Source: Rhodoluna sp. (GTDB lineage: Bacteria; Actinomycetota; Actinomycetes; Actinomycetales; Microbacteriaceae). Taken from it: 64,000 nt of DNA. The position numbers and the translations under genes were made by a program. Positions 11,647-21,268 of this stretch are shown one piece after another. The stretch is taken from NCBI GenBank assembly GCA_030832605.1, contig JAURIU010000002.1:1-64000 (forward strand), in the 5' to 3' direction. A model generated the notes under the pieces. The model saw only the letters and a program-made list of their open reading frames with translations, did no database searches and was not told where the DNA came from. The stretch's first letter is position 1. The number at the start of each line of letters is the position of its first letter.

Positions 11647-12412
11647 CGAAGTCGTTCCATACCCCTCGTACTCGCAAAAAGCGGCCTACCCGGTTTCGCA
11701 CAAATCTCCCGCCGCAGTGGTCGAGGTTGAGGCTGAGGCAGTTACGCCTGAAGAGCAGACTCCCAAATTCTTTCCGCTCGTTCCCGTCGGTTCTGCCGCA
11801 GTGACAGACACGGATGCTCCGACCGAGGACCAGACTCAAGCCGAACCAGAACAGCTCGCCGAGGAATTGCCTGAGGCGATAGTTGAGCTGGAGGTAGAGG
11901 TTGGGCAGGATTCAGAGGTCGAGCCTGAGCCTGTGGTCGAGCCTGAGCTTGTGGTCGAGCCTGAGCTTGTGGCCGAGCCTGAGCCGGTCGCAGAACTATC
12001 ACCCTTCCAGATTTCGGGATCGCTCGTTCTTGAGCCGCAAACCAACTCGATTGTGATCACTCAGGTTCCAGATGCTCTTTTGGCTGGCTCGATTGTGACC
12101 GAAACCGGAGAGATTCTTACCACTGGAGCGATTGACATCATTACTCCTCCGGCTACCGGTGAGATTGAGATCATTCCGGATTCTCCCGACGCCGACTCTG
12201 CCGATGCCATTGATTCGGCAACCGAGTACGTTTCTTCGGTTGCACCGATCAGGTCTTCTGGGGTTATGAACTCTAAGGCAAAGATCGGCGTGCTTCCTGG
12301 CAAGCTGCGAAAGTCGATGGAGCATGTGGTTCTAGCAACCACTCTTGCGGTATCGATTATCACCATCTCTTCACTTTTGGCACTTGCCTACATGTTCGGC
12401 ATCTTACGATAG
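11639..12412 (+). CDS. Glu/Pro/Val-rich protein with C-terminal TM helix, hypothetical
   Basis: ATG at 11639 ([13 protein letters not shown]...) overlaps the nadD end; acidic repeat [13 protein letters not shown]-terminal hydrophobic helix. Confidence 0.8.
   Translation: MANEVVPYPSYSQKAAYPVSHKSPAAVVEVEAEAVTPEEQTPKFFPLVPVGSAAVTDTDAPTEDQTQAEPEQLAEELPEAIVELEVEVGQDSEVEPEPVVEPELVVEPELVAEPEPVAELSPFQISGSLVLEPQTNSIVITQVPDALLAGSIVTETGEILTTGAIDIITPPATGEIEIIPDSPDADSADAIDSATEYVSSVAPIRSSGVMNSKAKIGVLPGKLRKSMEHVVLATTLAVSIITISSLLALAYMFGILR
11918..11989 (+). repeat. imperfect 18-bp tandem repeat (GTGGTCGAGCCTGAGCTT-like)
   Basis: Consecutive near-identical GTCGAGCCTGAGCYTGTG units inside the acidic repeat ORF. 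Confidence 0.8.
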
Positions 12413-12417
12413 ATGTA

Positions 12418-12792
12418 ATGACTGCAACTAAACAGGCCGTGGCCGCCACTCAAATCGCCGCAAATGCTGCTCTAGATAAACTCGCTGAAAATGTCGTCGC
12501 TCTCGACGTCAGCAACAACTTAGCCCTCACCGATGTTTTTCTTCTGGTGAGTGGGCGCAGTGAGCGCCAAGTAGCCGCAATCTCAGACTCGGTTGAAGAG
12601 AAAATGCTCGAAGCGGGCTACAAGACTCTTAGGCGAGAAGGCAAAACTCTCGCTCGTTGGATTCTGCTCGACTTCGGAGACGTCATCGTTCATGTGATGC
12701 ACGAAGAAGACCGAGTCTTCTATTCTCTAGAGCGCCTCTGGAACGACAGCCCTATCGTAAAGTTAGACGCTGCAACGGCTGCAAAACTGTAG
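12418..12792 (+). CDS. rsfS: ribosome silencing factor
   Basis: NVVALDVSNNLALTDVFLLVSGRSERQVAAISDSVEE; DFGDVIVHVM. Confidence 0.95.
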   Translation: MTATKQAVAATQIAANAALDKLAENVVALDVSNNLALTDVFLLVSGRSERQVAAISDSVEEKMLEAGYKTLRREGKTLARWILLDFGDVIVHVMHEEDRVFYSLERLWNDSPIVKLDAATAAKL

Positions 12793-12823
12793 TAATCTAA
12801 ACAAGTTGTCATCCTGGCAACTC

Positions 12824-12896
12824 GGGCCTGTGGCGCAGCTGGTAGCGCACCTGCATGGCATGCAGGGGGTCAGGGGTTCAAATCCCCTCAGGTCCA
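12824..12896 (+). tRNA. tRNA-Ala(GGC)
   Basis: Cloverleaf: GGGCCTG/CAGGTCC acceptor, CCTGC-ATGGCAT-GCAGG anticodon arm, GGTTCAAAT T-loop. Confidence 0.95.
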
Positions 12897-12902
12897 CAAA
12901 TG

Positions 12903-12935
12903 AAAAAGGAACTCCTCACGGAGTTCCTTTTTTTG
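12903..12935 (+). terminator. intrinsic terminator after tRNA-Ala
   Basis: AAAAAGGAACTCC-TCAC-GGAGTTCCTTTTTTT. Confidence 0.9.
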
Positions 12936-13031
12936 TTTAAACGAGCCAATTCAGCCACCTTGGTCGATCATGAATGAAGCCAAAAAACCAACGGGTTCTG
13001 GCAAGCGCGGCATCAAACCTATACTGCTCTT

Positions 13032-13733
13032 ATGACCACAAGCTATCGCGGCTACACCTTTGAACAAGTCGCTAAGACCATTGACCACTCGGTTCTAAAG
13101 CCAGACGCAACCAAGAACGACATCATCGCCGCTTGCTCGTTGGCCGCCAAGTATCACGTCGCCACCGTCTGCATTAGGCCCATGGATGTTGCCCTCGCGG
13201 CATCCCTCCTGGCCAACACCGACGTTGGCGTGGCTACCGTAATCGGTTTTCCGCATGGCACCACCACCACCGCAACCAAGGTTTTTGAAGCCGTTGAAGC
13301 TATTCGAAACGGTGCAACCGAACTAGACATGGTGCTCAACGTTTCGGCGTTAATCTCTGGCGATTACCAGTTGGTTGAGGAGGACATCCGCGCTGTTGTT
13401 TTAGCGGCTAAAGGACAACTCGAAACCGCCAGCATCAAGGTGATTTTTGAAACTGCGTTGCTCACCCCAGAGTTGATCGTGAAGGCATGTGAGCTTTCTG
13501 AAAAGGCACGCGCCGACTATGTGAAAACTTCGACCGGATTCGCAAGCGAAGGCGCCACTATCGAAAACGTGCGTCTGATGAAAGCGACCGTGGGAGACCG
13601 CATGAAGGTCAAGTCTTCGGGCGGAGTGCGCACGTTGGATCAACTCATCGACTTCATGAACGAAGGGGTTACTCGTTCGGGTTGCTCGGCAACCGAGGCC
13701 GTGCTCTCGGAGTTTTTGGCGAACGCTCGCTAG
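13032..13733 (+). CDS. deoC: deoxyribose-phosphate aldolase
   Basis: IDHSVLKPDAT; KVIFETALLT; YVKTSTGF; VKSSGGVRT. Confidence 0.97.
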   Translation: MTTSYRGYTFEQVAKTIDHSVLKPDATKNDIIAACSLAAKYHVATVCIRPMDVALAASLLANTDVGVATVIGFPHGTTTTATKVFEAVEAIRNGATELDMVLNVSALISGDYQLVEEDIRAVVLAAKGQLETASIKVIFETALLTPELIVKACELSEKARADYVKTSTGFASEGATIENVRLMKATVGDRMKVKSSGGVRTLDQLIDFMNEGVTRSGCSATEAVLSEFLANAR

Positions 13734-13803
13734 CTCCAAGCGCGTTATCGCGTCTGGCTGTTCTTCACAGCGGTTTTTCAGGTTCTTGCTTAGACTAAAA
13801 ACT

Positions 13804-14562
13804 ATGAGTAACTCACACAACCCAGTATTCAACCGCGTGCTTAAGGCGCCGACCGTAAACCAAGAGGCCGTTGACGCTCAGTTTGAGCAAATCACCAGTG
13901 GCAACAAGATGACCTTTGAAGGCACCTCGGTAAAAATCGCAGGTCTTTTCATCGTTCTTTTGGCAGCTGCTGGAGCAACTTGGCTTTTCGCTCCTATCGA
14001 AACTCAAATCGCTCTGCTGCTTCCGGCAGCGTTGGTCGGTTTCGGTCTAGCCCTTTGGCTTACCTTTAGCCGCAAAATCAACCCGGTTGGCGTTGTCGTC
14101 TATGCCGCAGTTGAGGGCGTTTTCTTGGGTGGACTCTCGAGCCTGTTCGAGCAAATGTACCCAGGCATCGTCTACACCGCAGTGATGGCTACTTTGGTCA
14201 CCGCTGGTGGAATGTTTGCCGCTTACTACTTTGGGCTAATCAAGGTGGATGCTCGCTTCACCCGCATCATGTTCGCATCGCTCATCGGCTATGGCCTTTT
14301 CGCTCTGGTTAACTTCGGTTTCTCGATGTTCACCGGTGGTTCGATGAATGCATACGGAACCGAATGGGGCTGGGCGATTGCTCTAGTTGGTGTCGGTCTT
14401 GCAGCATTCACTTTGAACCTTGACTTCGAAGACATCAAGCAGGGCGTGGCTAAAGGCCTACCAGCCGAATACGAGTGGCGTGCGGCCTTTGGTCTTACCG
14501 TGACTCTGATCTGGCTTTACGTCGAGATTCTTCGACTACTTTCGATTCTGCGCCGCGACTAA
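13804..14562 (+). CDS. Bax inhibitor-1/YccA family membrane protein
   Basis: Seven-TM profile, AYYFGLIKVDARF, EWRAAFGLTVTLIWLYVEILRLL. Confidence 0.92.
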   Translation: MSNSHNPVFNRVLKAPTVNQEAVDAQFEQITSGNKMTFEGTSVKIAGLFIVLLAAAGATWLFAPIETQIALLLPAALVGFGLALWLTFSRKINPVGVVVYAAVEGVFLGGLSSLFEQMYPGIVYTAVMATLVTAGGMFAAYYFGLIKVDARFTRIMFASLIGYGLFALVNFGFSMFTGGSMNAYGTEWGWAIALVGVGLAAFTLNLDFEDIKQGVAKGLPAEYEWRAAFGLTVTLIWLYVEILRLLSILRRD

Positions 14563-14579
14563 TCCTCGCTGCAGTTTGG

Positions 14580-17500
14580 TCAAGAGGCATCCGCGAAGGC
14601 GGGTGCCTCTTTGCTTTGCTGCTGCGATTGCCAGTTGGCCCAGAGTGCTTTTAGATCCCACGCGTTTTCTGCCATGAGTGACACCCCGCGAACTCCGGTT
14701 CGACGGGTTTTCGCCGAGATCAGCAGCAACTTGGTGTTGAAGAGAGTCGAAGCGCAGCGCTGCTGGGCTTCGTCGAAGAACGTTGAGTCAGAGCATCCGT
14801 GCCCGTCGTCGAGGGTGATGAACACCACTCGTTTGCCCGAGCGCATCGGTGGAGTTTGGGTGGCCACTCGCACCCCGGCCACCAACACCTCGGTCTTGCT
14901 GCGCAGGTGAACCAACTCGTCTGAACGGGTGACTCCCATTGCGTCTAGCATCGGTCGGTATTTATCGAGGATGTGCCCCGAGATGTCCATCTTGAGAATG
15001 GCTAACTCGGCCGCCACGCGATCTTCTGTAGATATTTCGGCGTTTCCGGTAGGCATTCGTTCGGTGACGGTGAAATCGAGCATCGGCTGGTTTGGGTCGA
15101 GGGTTGGGCGCTTGACCACCGAGTTGAGCTCGCGAACTCGCATGACTATGTCGCCACGGGTGTGGCTATCGACATTGGCCAGTTGGTCTAGCGCGCCAAT
15201 GGTGGCTAAACGCTCTAGGGTTCGACGGCTTGGCTTGGCTCGCAGGTAGAAATCGGCTACGTCGGTGTAGGGCTGATGCTCTATGACGCGCTTTATCTCT
15301 GCCTCACTAACTCCCTGAATTTCGGTCAGCGCCATTCGAATGCCGAACGCTGGCTCATTCGGGTCTGTGGTTACCCGAGGTGCCGGTTGCACCAGGTATT
15401 CGTCGGTTGATTGATTCACATCGAGCGGAAGTAGGCGAACACCCAAACGCCTGGCTTCGGCGAGTAGCAAACGTCTCGGATACATTCCCGGGTCGTGGGT
15501 GAACAGTCCGGCCATGAACTCGGTGGGGTAGTGAGTTTTGAGCCAGGCGCTTTGGTAGGTGGGCATCGCGAATGCTGCTCCGTGAGCTTTGCAGAAGCCG
15601 AACGATCCAAACCCCTCGAGCGTCGCCCAAACCTTGTCGATGGTTTCTTGGGTGTAGCCCTTCTCTCTGGCCTTTTGTTTGAAGAACGTTGCTACCTGCG
15701 GCGCAAGCCTAGGGTTTTCGAGGTTTCTTCTGAACTCATCGGCCTTGGCCAAACCGCATCCGGTCATCACATTGAAAATGCGCAACACGTGCTCGTGAAA
15801 AATCACCACTCCGTATGTCTCTCGAAGAATGGGCTCGAGATCTGGGTGTAGGTATTCGGGAGTAGCGAACCCGTGTCGGCCATCTAGGTATGGCGCAATC
15901 ATGTTGCCCTTCATCGGGCCCGGTCGAAACAGCGAGATTTGAATGGTCAGGTCGTTGAACTCGGTGGGCTGATGTTTGCCGGTTAGTTCGCGTTGGCCGG
16001 GGCTTTCGATTTGAAAAATGCCCAAGGTGTTGGTGGTTCGAATCTGCTTGAAGGTTTCTGCGTCGTCCCGGGGTATCTCGTCTAGTTCGAGTTTTTCTCC
16101 TTTCACTCGCTCGAGTTCTCGAACCGCATAGGCCATCGCGCTCTGCATGCGAACACCCAGAACGTCGAGTTTCAGAAAGCCCATGGGGTCCATGTCGTCT
16201 TTGTCGAACTGACTCATCGGCAGCCCCATGCCGCTGGTTTCTACCGGGGTCAGATTGAGTAGCGTTGCGTCGCCTAGAATCACACCGCACGGATGCATCG
16301 AGATATGTCTAGGCAATCGATCGAGCCGCTCGGTGATATCGACCAGCAGGTTCATTTGGCGGTCGCTTTCGACCGATTGGGCGAGTGCGGCCAGTTCGGG
16401 TTTGGTCCCCAGCGCGTTTCTGAAAGTTCTTGCACTAAACCGCCACATGTTTTTGGCGATGTCATCGATTTGGTCTTCGTCTAAGCCGAGAGCCAGCCCT
16501 GAGTCTCGCATAGCCCCTCGGCCGCGATAGGTGCTTTGCATCGAGAGCAAGGTCACTCTGTTGCTGCCGTAGCGTTTGAAAATCTCTCGATAAATGTCGT
16601 GCCGCCTGGCCGATTCAACATCGATGTCGATATCTGGCAGGCTGCTGCGCTCGGTGCTCAAGAATCGCTCAAAAAGCAGCTCGTGCTCTATCGGGTCAAC
16701 CCCGCTGATGCCCAGCAGGTAGTTGGTAAGCGAGCCAGCACCCGAACCTCGCGCCGCAATTCGTATCTTCATGTCGCGAATCATTTGGGTCACGTCGGCA
16801 ACGGTGAGAAAGTAAGTGGCAAATCCGAGGCGGTTGATGGTGATCAGTTCTTGGCTTAGTCGGTGTCGAATCGAAGCAAGCTGATTATCGGATGCACGTG
16901 GGTAACGCCACTCAATCGCACCGTTTGCCTTTTGCCAAAGCACTTCGAAAGGGTTGCCATCGATTCCGAGGGTGCTCTTCTCTGGGGTTTTTGGCTTGCC
17001 CCAGCCGCAATCGTTCGGTGGGTTTAGGCGAGCATGGTCGGCCAGTGTCATCGTGGTTTCGATCAGGCTCTTGGCGCGTGCCTGATCTTGGGTTATTTCG
17101 ATTGCCAGCGCTCGCATTTTGCTGGCCGGTTTGAGCCAGGCTTGGGCGTTGGGTTGCGGTGTAAACATTCCGAGCGGTTCGAGATGCCTAGCAGCGTCGA
17201 GCACATCGGCTGTAAGGGCGTCGTCTGGTTCGAGATAGCGAACGGCGTTGGTGAGAACCGTGGGGATTCCCATCGAATCGGCCAGCTGTAGCAATCGGTT
17301 CGCCTGCAGGTTGCAAAACGGTGAACCCGGTTCGGTTAGGTGACTGGTGATTTCTACGACAAGAGCCCGAGTCGAGATGAAAGCTTTTCGCCAGTTTTTG
17401 AGGCGTTCGGCTGTGAGGGTGCGATCGCCGGCTAAGGCAGCTTCGCCCACGTCGCTGTTGTTACCGACTAACACGCTGACCAAAGCGACTCCATCACGCA

Positions 17501-17876
17501 CAGCTAATCGAGCAAGCTCGCTCCGCTTGATTGCCGGGTTTTGTTGCTTACGCGTTTTCTGATGAGCGGTTGAGACTATGGCGCAGAGCGCAGACCAACC
17601 CAAGCCGCCATCGTGACCGTGTGCGAGCACCACCACACGGCCGAGCGACATACCGGCGTCATCGACCGCTTCAAGATCAACGCCAACTATCGGCGAAATG
17701 CCCATCTTGAGACACGCGCCAATGTGCTTCACCGCGCCGTAAAGACCATCTCGGTCGGTAATCGCCAGGGCGCTCTCACCTCTCGAAGCGGCGGCCTCGA
17801 CCATGATTTCGGGGCGTGTGACCCCGTAGTGCCCCGAAAACGCTGAAGCCACATGCAGGTGAATGAATTCACTCAT
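14580..17876 (-). CDS. dnaE2: error-prone DNA polymerase III alpha (DnaE2/ImuC)
   Basis: PHP domain (FIHLHVASAFSGHYGV), catalytic PDIDIDVES, GFGSFGFCKAHGAAFA; about 1100 aa as in DnaE2. Confidence 0.93.
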   Translation of the reverse strand: MSEFIHLHVASAFSGHYGVTRPEIMVEAAASRGESALAITDRDGLYGAVKHIGACLKMGISPIVGVDLEAVDDAGMSLGRVVVLAHGHDGGLGWSALCAIVSTAHQKTRKQQNPAIKRSELARLAVRDGVALVSVLVGNNSDVGEAALAGDRTLTAERLKNWRKAFISTRALVVEITSHLTEPGSPFCNLQANRLLQLADSMGIPTVLTNAVRYLEPDDALTADVLDAARHLEPLGMFTPQPNAQAWLKPASKMRALAIEITQDQARAKSLIETTMTLADHARLNPPNDCGWGKPKTPEKSTLGIDGNPFEVLWQKANGAIEWRYPRASDNQLASIRHRLSQELITINRLGFATYFLTVADVTQMIRDMKIRIAARGSGAGSLTNYLLGISGVDPIEHELLFERFLSTERSSLPDIDIDVESARRHDIYREIFKRYGSNRVTLLSMQSTYRGRGAMRDSGLALGLDEDQIDDIAKNMWRFSARTFRNALGTKPELAALAQSVESDRQMNLLVDITERLDRLPRHISMHPCGVILGDATLLNLTPVETSGMGLPMSQFDKDDMDPMGFLKLDVLGVRMQSAMAYAVRELERVKGEKLELDEIPRDDAETFKQIRTTNTLGIFQIESPGQRELTGKHQPTEFNDLTIQISLFRPGPMKGNMIAPYLDGRHGFATPEYLHPDLEPILRETYGVVIFHEHVLRIFNVMTGCGLAKADEFRRNLENPRLAPQVATFFKQKAREKGYTQETIDKVWATLEGFGSFGFCKAHGAAFAMPTYQSAWLKTHYPTEFMAGLFTHDPGMYPRRLLLAEARRLGVRLLPLDVNQSTDEYLVQPAPRVTTDPNEPAFGIRMALTEIQGVSEAEIKRVIEHQPYTDVADFYLRAKPSRRTLERLATIGALDQLANVDSHTRGDIVMRVRELNSVVKRPTLDPNQPMLDFTVTERMPTGNAEISTEDRVAAELAILKMDISGHILDKYRPMLDAMGVTRSDELVHLRSKTEVLVAGVRVATQTPPMRSGKRVVFITLDDGHGCSDSTFFDEAQQRCASTLFNTKLLLISAKTRRTGVRGVSLMAENAWDLKALWANWQSQQQSKEAPAFADAS
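14582..14619 (+). terminator. intrinsic terminator for the Bax1-like gene, embedded in the 3' coding end of convergent dnaE2
   Basis: 13-bp stem AAGAGGCATCCGC-GAAG-GCGGGTGCCTCTT followed by TGCTTTGCT. Confidence 0.7.
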
Positions 17877-17904
17877 GATCGCTCAACCAGCCCCTCTTTG
17901 CGCT

Positions 17905-18195
17905 CTATTCGAAAACTCGCACCAGCCGCCAAATGCCGTCTGAGGTGTTGTGAATTAGTTCGAACTGGCTCTTTGCTTTGGTCACCCCAGAAGCTAAGAG
18001 TCGCCACATTTCTACTTCGAGCACTCCGGCACCGATGCCGCGCTGAACCCTGGCCGCTTCGTTCCACCATTCACGCCGAGCAAACCAGCGAATCGGGGGA
18101 GCAGAAACAAGAAAACTCTCGTTACGCCAAGAAAAACCAATCGGCTGACCATTTTTGTCGACTGCTACGGTGACGATCTCGTCTACCCTGAGCAT
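17905..18195 (-). CDS. DUF6504-like protein
   Basis: 96-aa ORF (RWFARREWWNEAARVQRGIG...VFE) directly upstream of dnaE2; family assignment by recollection of synteny. Confidence 0.7.
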   Translation of the reverse strand: MLRVDEIVTVAVDKNGQPIGFSWRNESFLVSAPPIRWFARREWWNEAARVQRGIGAGVLEVEMWRLLASGVTKAKSQFELIHNTSDGIWRLVRVFE

Positions 18196-18213
18196 TTTGA
18201 AACCTCTTTCTAT

Positions 18214-18229
18214 TCGAAAATCTGTTCGA
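18214..18229 (-). promoter_or_regulatory. SOS box (LexA site)
   Basis: TCGAAAATCTGTTCGA, one mismatch from the actinobacterial consensus TCGAAC-N4-GTTCGA; 19 bp upstream of the DUF6504-like start codon. Confidence 0.85.
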
Positions 18230-18298
18230 ATAACAAGAGTGTATGAACCCCCTCGGACATATCAAATTGACTACGGCGTGTCGGCCTGAAATGGGCGA

Positions 18299-19030
18299 TT
18301 AAAGTGCAGAAATCAGGCTTGGCTCGTTTACTCGAACCTTGCCGACCTCGCTTGAAACCTTGTGGAAAAGTGCCTCGGCGGCTACTTCGTCAGAACCGGC
18401 GGCAATCGCATCCAAGAGGTCTTGATCGCCTTCAATGTGCGGGTCGATCCATGCTTCGAAGGTTTCAGGGGTGAGCAAAAGCGGGTTTCGGTCGTGAATG
18501 TGCGAAAGCTCAGGCGCGCTGTCTTTGGTTAGCGTAGTGGCCGAAAGTAGCCACCTGGTCGGGTCATTGGCCGCCTTAGACGGGTCTAGCCACCACTCGT
18601 ATAGCCCGGCGAGAGCAAAAACCCCGTCGTCGCCCGCGTGAATGTAAAAAGGCTGCTTCGAGCCATCGGCCAGCACCTGCCATTCGTAGTAGCCCGAAGC
18701 AGGAATCACGCAGCGCCGGCGCACCACCGATTCTTTGAACGATGGCTTCTCGAGAATCGTCTCGATGCGACCGTTGATCAGGGGAGCACCGTCGATCGCC
18801 TTTGCCCAACGCGGCACCAGCCCCCACCTAGCGGCATGAAATTCGCGGTTGAGCTCGCCAACCGGCGCCCCGGCCTCGTCTTTCTCAAAAGAACGGTCAA
18901 CCAAGATGGCGATGTTCTGGGTCGGGGCAACGTTGTATGAAATGCCAGGCATCTCGCCAACAACCTCGTCTGCCTCAAAAATCGTGAGCAGTTCGCCAAC
19001 CGTTCTGGCAACTACGAAACGTCCGCACAT
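18299..19030 (-). CDS. SOS response-associated peptidase (SRAP/YedK/HMCES family)
   Basis: MCGRF catalytic Cys2 start; RRCVIPASGYYEW; FALAGLYEWW; HDRNPLLL. Confidence 0.96.
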   Translation of the reverse strand: MCGRFVVARTVGELLTIFEADEVVGEMPGISYNVAPTQNIAILVDRSFEKDEAGAPVGELNREFHAARWGLVPRWAKAIDGAPLINGRIETILEKPSFKESVVRRRCVIPASGYYEWQVLADGSKQPFYIHAGDDGVFALAGLYEWWLDPSKAANDPTRWLLSATTLTKDSAPELSHIHDRNPLLLTPETFEAWIDPHIEGDQDLLDAIAAGSDEVAAEALFHKVSSEVGKVRVNEPSLISAL

Positions 19031-19043
19031 AAAGACTCCCGAA

Positions 19044-19838
19044 TCAGTCGATGCTCGCGCTGAGCAATCTCAAGCGCTTTCTAAAGGTTTCGGCATGCAC
19101 GGGTGCTGCGGGGCCGCTCGGTAGAGCATCCCAGCCGGTAACCACACGGATGCCCTGCAAAGAGCTCAGCACCCAAATCTCTAACCCGTCCAGGTCGGCT
19201 GGTTTTGCCAATTCGGTTTGCGTGGCGTAGCCGGCTTGGCTCGCCAGTGCAAAAACTTCGTTTCTGGTGATCGACTCAAGCCAGGGCACCTCATCGCCAG
19301 GGGCGCACAGCACATCGCCGCGCCACCAAACCAGAGACGAGAGCGCGCACTCGCTAATGAACCCCTCAGAGGTCAGCAAAACGGCCTCATCAGCCCCGTG
19401 CAGGTTGGCACGGCGGCGCAGTTGCTGACCAAGGCTGAGGTCTGGGCCTTTGATTGTTGGCCTGACTCTTGGGTCGGGTTCGTCGAGGGTCCAGAGCGTA
19501 ACCGTTGGTGTTGTTTCTGGTGCGCTTCGAAGCCTAAGTCTGAGATGGCTGTCGGTGTTTTCGTCTACGTGATACTCGATTCGGGGAAACCATCGACCGG
19601 TTCGGGGTAAGAGTTTTCGAACCTGCTCTAGAAAGTCATCTAGCAAGTAGGCGTGATCTGGGGCGACCTGATCAATTGCTTTTCTGAACCGAGCCTCGTG
19701 ATCGGCAAGGCTTCTAACTCGACCTTCGTCAACCAACCATGAGTCGGCGGCGGCCAAACTGACGTCTGGGTTATCGTCTACCTCGATCAAAACGAGTTGA
19801 CCGTTTCGATAGCAGTAGAAATCAGCGTCCAGCTGCAT
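19044..19838 (-). CDS. pabC: aminotransferase class IV, probable aminodeoxychorismate lyase
   Basis: Class IV PLP fold features (EAVLLTSEGFISECALSSLVWWRGD), next to divergent pabB. Confidence 0.75.
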   Translation of the reverse strand: MQLDADFYCYRNGQLVLIEVDDNPDVSLAAADSWLVDEGRVRSLADHEARFRKAIDQVAPDHAYLLDDFLEQVRKLLPRTGRWFPRIEYHVDENTDSHLRLRLRSAPETTPTVTLWTLDEPDPRVRPTIKGPDLSLGQQLRRRANLHGADEAVLLTSEGFISECALSSLVWWRGDVLCAPGDEVPWLESITRNEVFALASQAGYATQTELAKPADLDGLEIWVLSSLQGIRVVTGWDALPSGPAAPVHAETFRKRLRLLSASID

Positions 19839-19921
19839 CGGTCACCTCCCGTTTCGCGCTTAGTGTCTAATCTATAAGTTGTTGGCGGTCGCAAAATGCA
19901 CCGAGGTCAAGACGAGGAACG

Positions 19922-21223
19922 ATGAAGCTCTATACGCACGTGCTAGAGGGATGGGTGCATCCCTCAGATGTGTTTATCGCGCTTCACGGCGGCGACTCAA
20001 ACGCCTTTTGGTTAGACCGAGAATTCAACCTTGACAACCGCTTTTCGGTAATCGGTGGCGCTTCAGAGTTGCACACCGAACTGGAAAGAACCGAGCTGGC
20101 GGCGGTTCTGAGTGGCTTGGAGTTTGAGGACCATGCTGCGCTTCCGTTTGATTTTCGCCCCGGCTTGGTTGGCGTGCTCGGCTACGAAAGTGACCAAGAT
20201 GCGTGGATGCTCGTTGACCGCGCTCTGGTGTTCGATCACGATCGTCGACACATCCATTTCATTGGGGCTTTCGACGATGACGCCGAGTTCGAGCACTTTC
20301 TAAACGCGGCTCTGCTTCGATTGGCCCTGGTTGGCGGGGAGCAGGCGGCCTATCGACTTCGACACACCGGTGGTCGTTCGACCAACAGCACGCTCAGACA
20401 TTCGGCAGGTACTTATCTGGCTCTGATCGAGCGGGCTCAGCACTTCATCAGCCTCGGCGATGTTTATCAGCTGTGTCTAACCAACCAGATTTCGATTGAC
20501 ACCACACTCGATCCTTTACTCACCTATCTGCGGCTCAGGGAGCACAACCCTGCGCCTTACGCGGCATTCTTGCGTCTCGGTTCGCGGTCGGTTGTTTGCG
20601 CTTCACCAGAGCAGTTCTTGCTCGCTCACGTTGATGGCACGGTTTCGACCAAGCCGATCAAGGGCACCAGGCCAAGAGGTTCGAGCGATGCCGAAGACCG
20701 CGCTATTGCTTTTGACCTGCGCGCCGATCAAAAAGAGCGCGCCGAGAACCTGATGATTGTCGACCTGATGAGAAATGACCTTGGTCGGGTTTGCGAAGTT
20801 GGCTCGGTGGACGTGCCGAAGTTGTTTGAAATCGAAACCTACGCAACCGTGCATCAGCTGGTAAGCACCGTGGTCGGTAAGCTGCTTCCCGAAGCATCCG
20901 TGTTCGATGCCGTTGAATCGGCTTTTCCGGGTGGCTCGATGACGGGTGCTCCAAAATTGCGCGCCATCGAGATTATTGGTGAGCTCGAAGCAGGCCCGCG
21001 TGGGGTTTACAGCGGGGCAGTAGGTTTCATCGCAAGCAATGGGGCGGCGGAACTCGGAATGACCATTCGAACCATTGTTTTTGAAAACGGGCGCGCTACC
21101 ATCGGCGTGGGTGGTGGTATCACCATCGACTCGGTGCCCGAAGCCGAGCTCGAAGAGACCAAATTGAAGGCAAAGGCGCTACTGCTTGCTCTCGGTGCCG
21201 AAGACCCTTGGCTGGTAACCTAG
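19922..21223 (+). CDS. pabB: chorismate-binding enzyme, probable aminodeoxychorismate synthase component I
   Basis: KPIKGTRPRG, ENLMIVDLMRNDLGRVCEVGSV, FPGGSMTGAPKLRAIEII. Confidence 0.9.
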   Translation: MKLYTHVLEGWVHPSDVFIALHGGDSNAFWLDREFNLDNRFSVIGGASELHTELERTELAAVLSGLEFEDHAALPFDFRPGLVGVLGYESDQDAWMLVDRALVFDHDRRHIHFIGAFDDDAEFEHFLNAALLRLALVGGEQAAYRLRHTGGRSTNSTLRHSAGTYLALIERAQHFISLGDVYQLCLTNQISIDTTLDPLLTYLRLREHNPAPYAAFLRLGSRSVVCASPEQFLLAHVDGTVSTKPIKGTRPRGSSDAEDRAIAFDLRADQKERAENLMIVDLMRNDLGRVCEVGSVDVPKLFEIETYATVHQLVSTVVGKLLPEASVFDAVESAFPGGSMTGAPKLRAIEIIGELEAGPRGVYSGAVGFIASNGAAELGMTIRTIVFENGRATIGVGGGITIDSVPEAELEETKLKAKALLLALGAEDPWLVT

Positions 21224-21268
21224 TAACCACGCCATTTCTAGGCGGGCATCACACGAAAAAGCGAGCAA

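Noticed and set aside
15736-16290. 184-aa alternate-frame ORF inside dnaE2
   Set aside because: Arg/Gln-rich shadow ORF; overlaps DnaE2 catalytic core fully.
19218-19610. 130-aa + strand ORF over pabC
   Set aside because: Overlaps a motif-supported gene on the other strand; no RBS.
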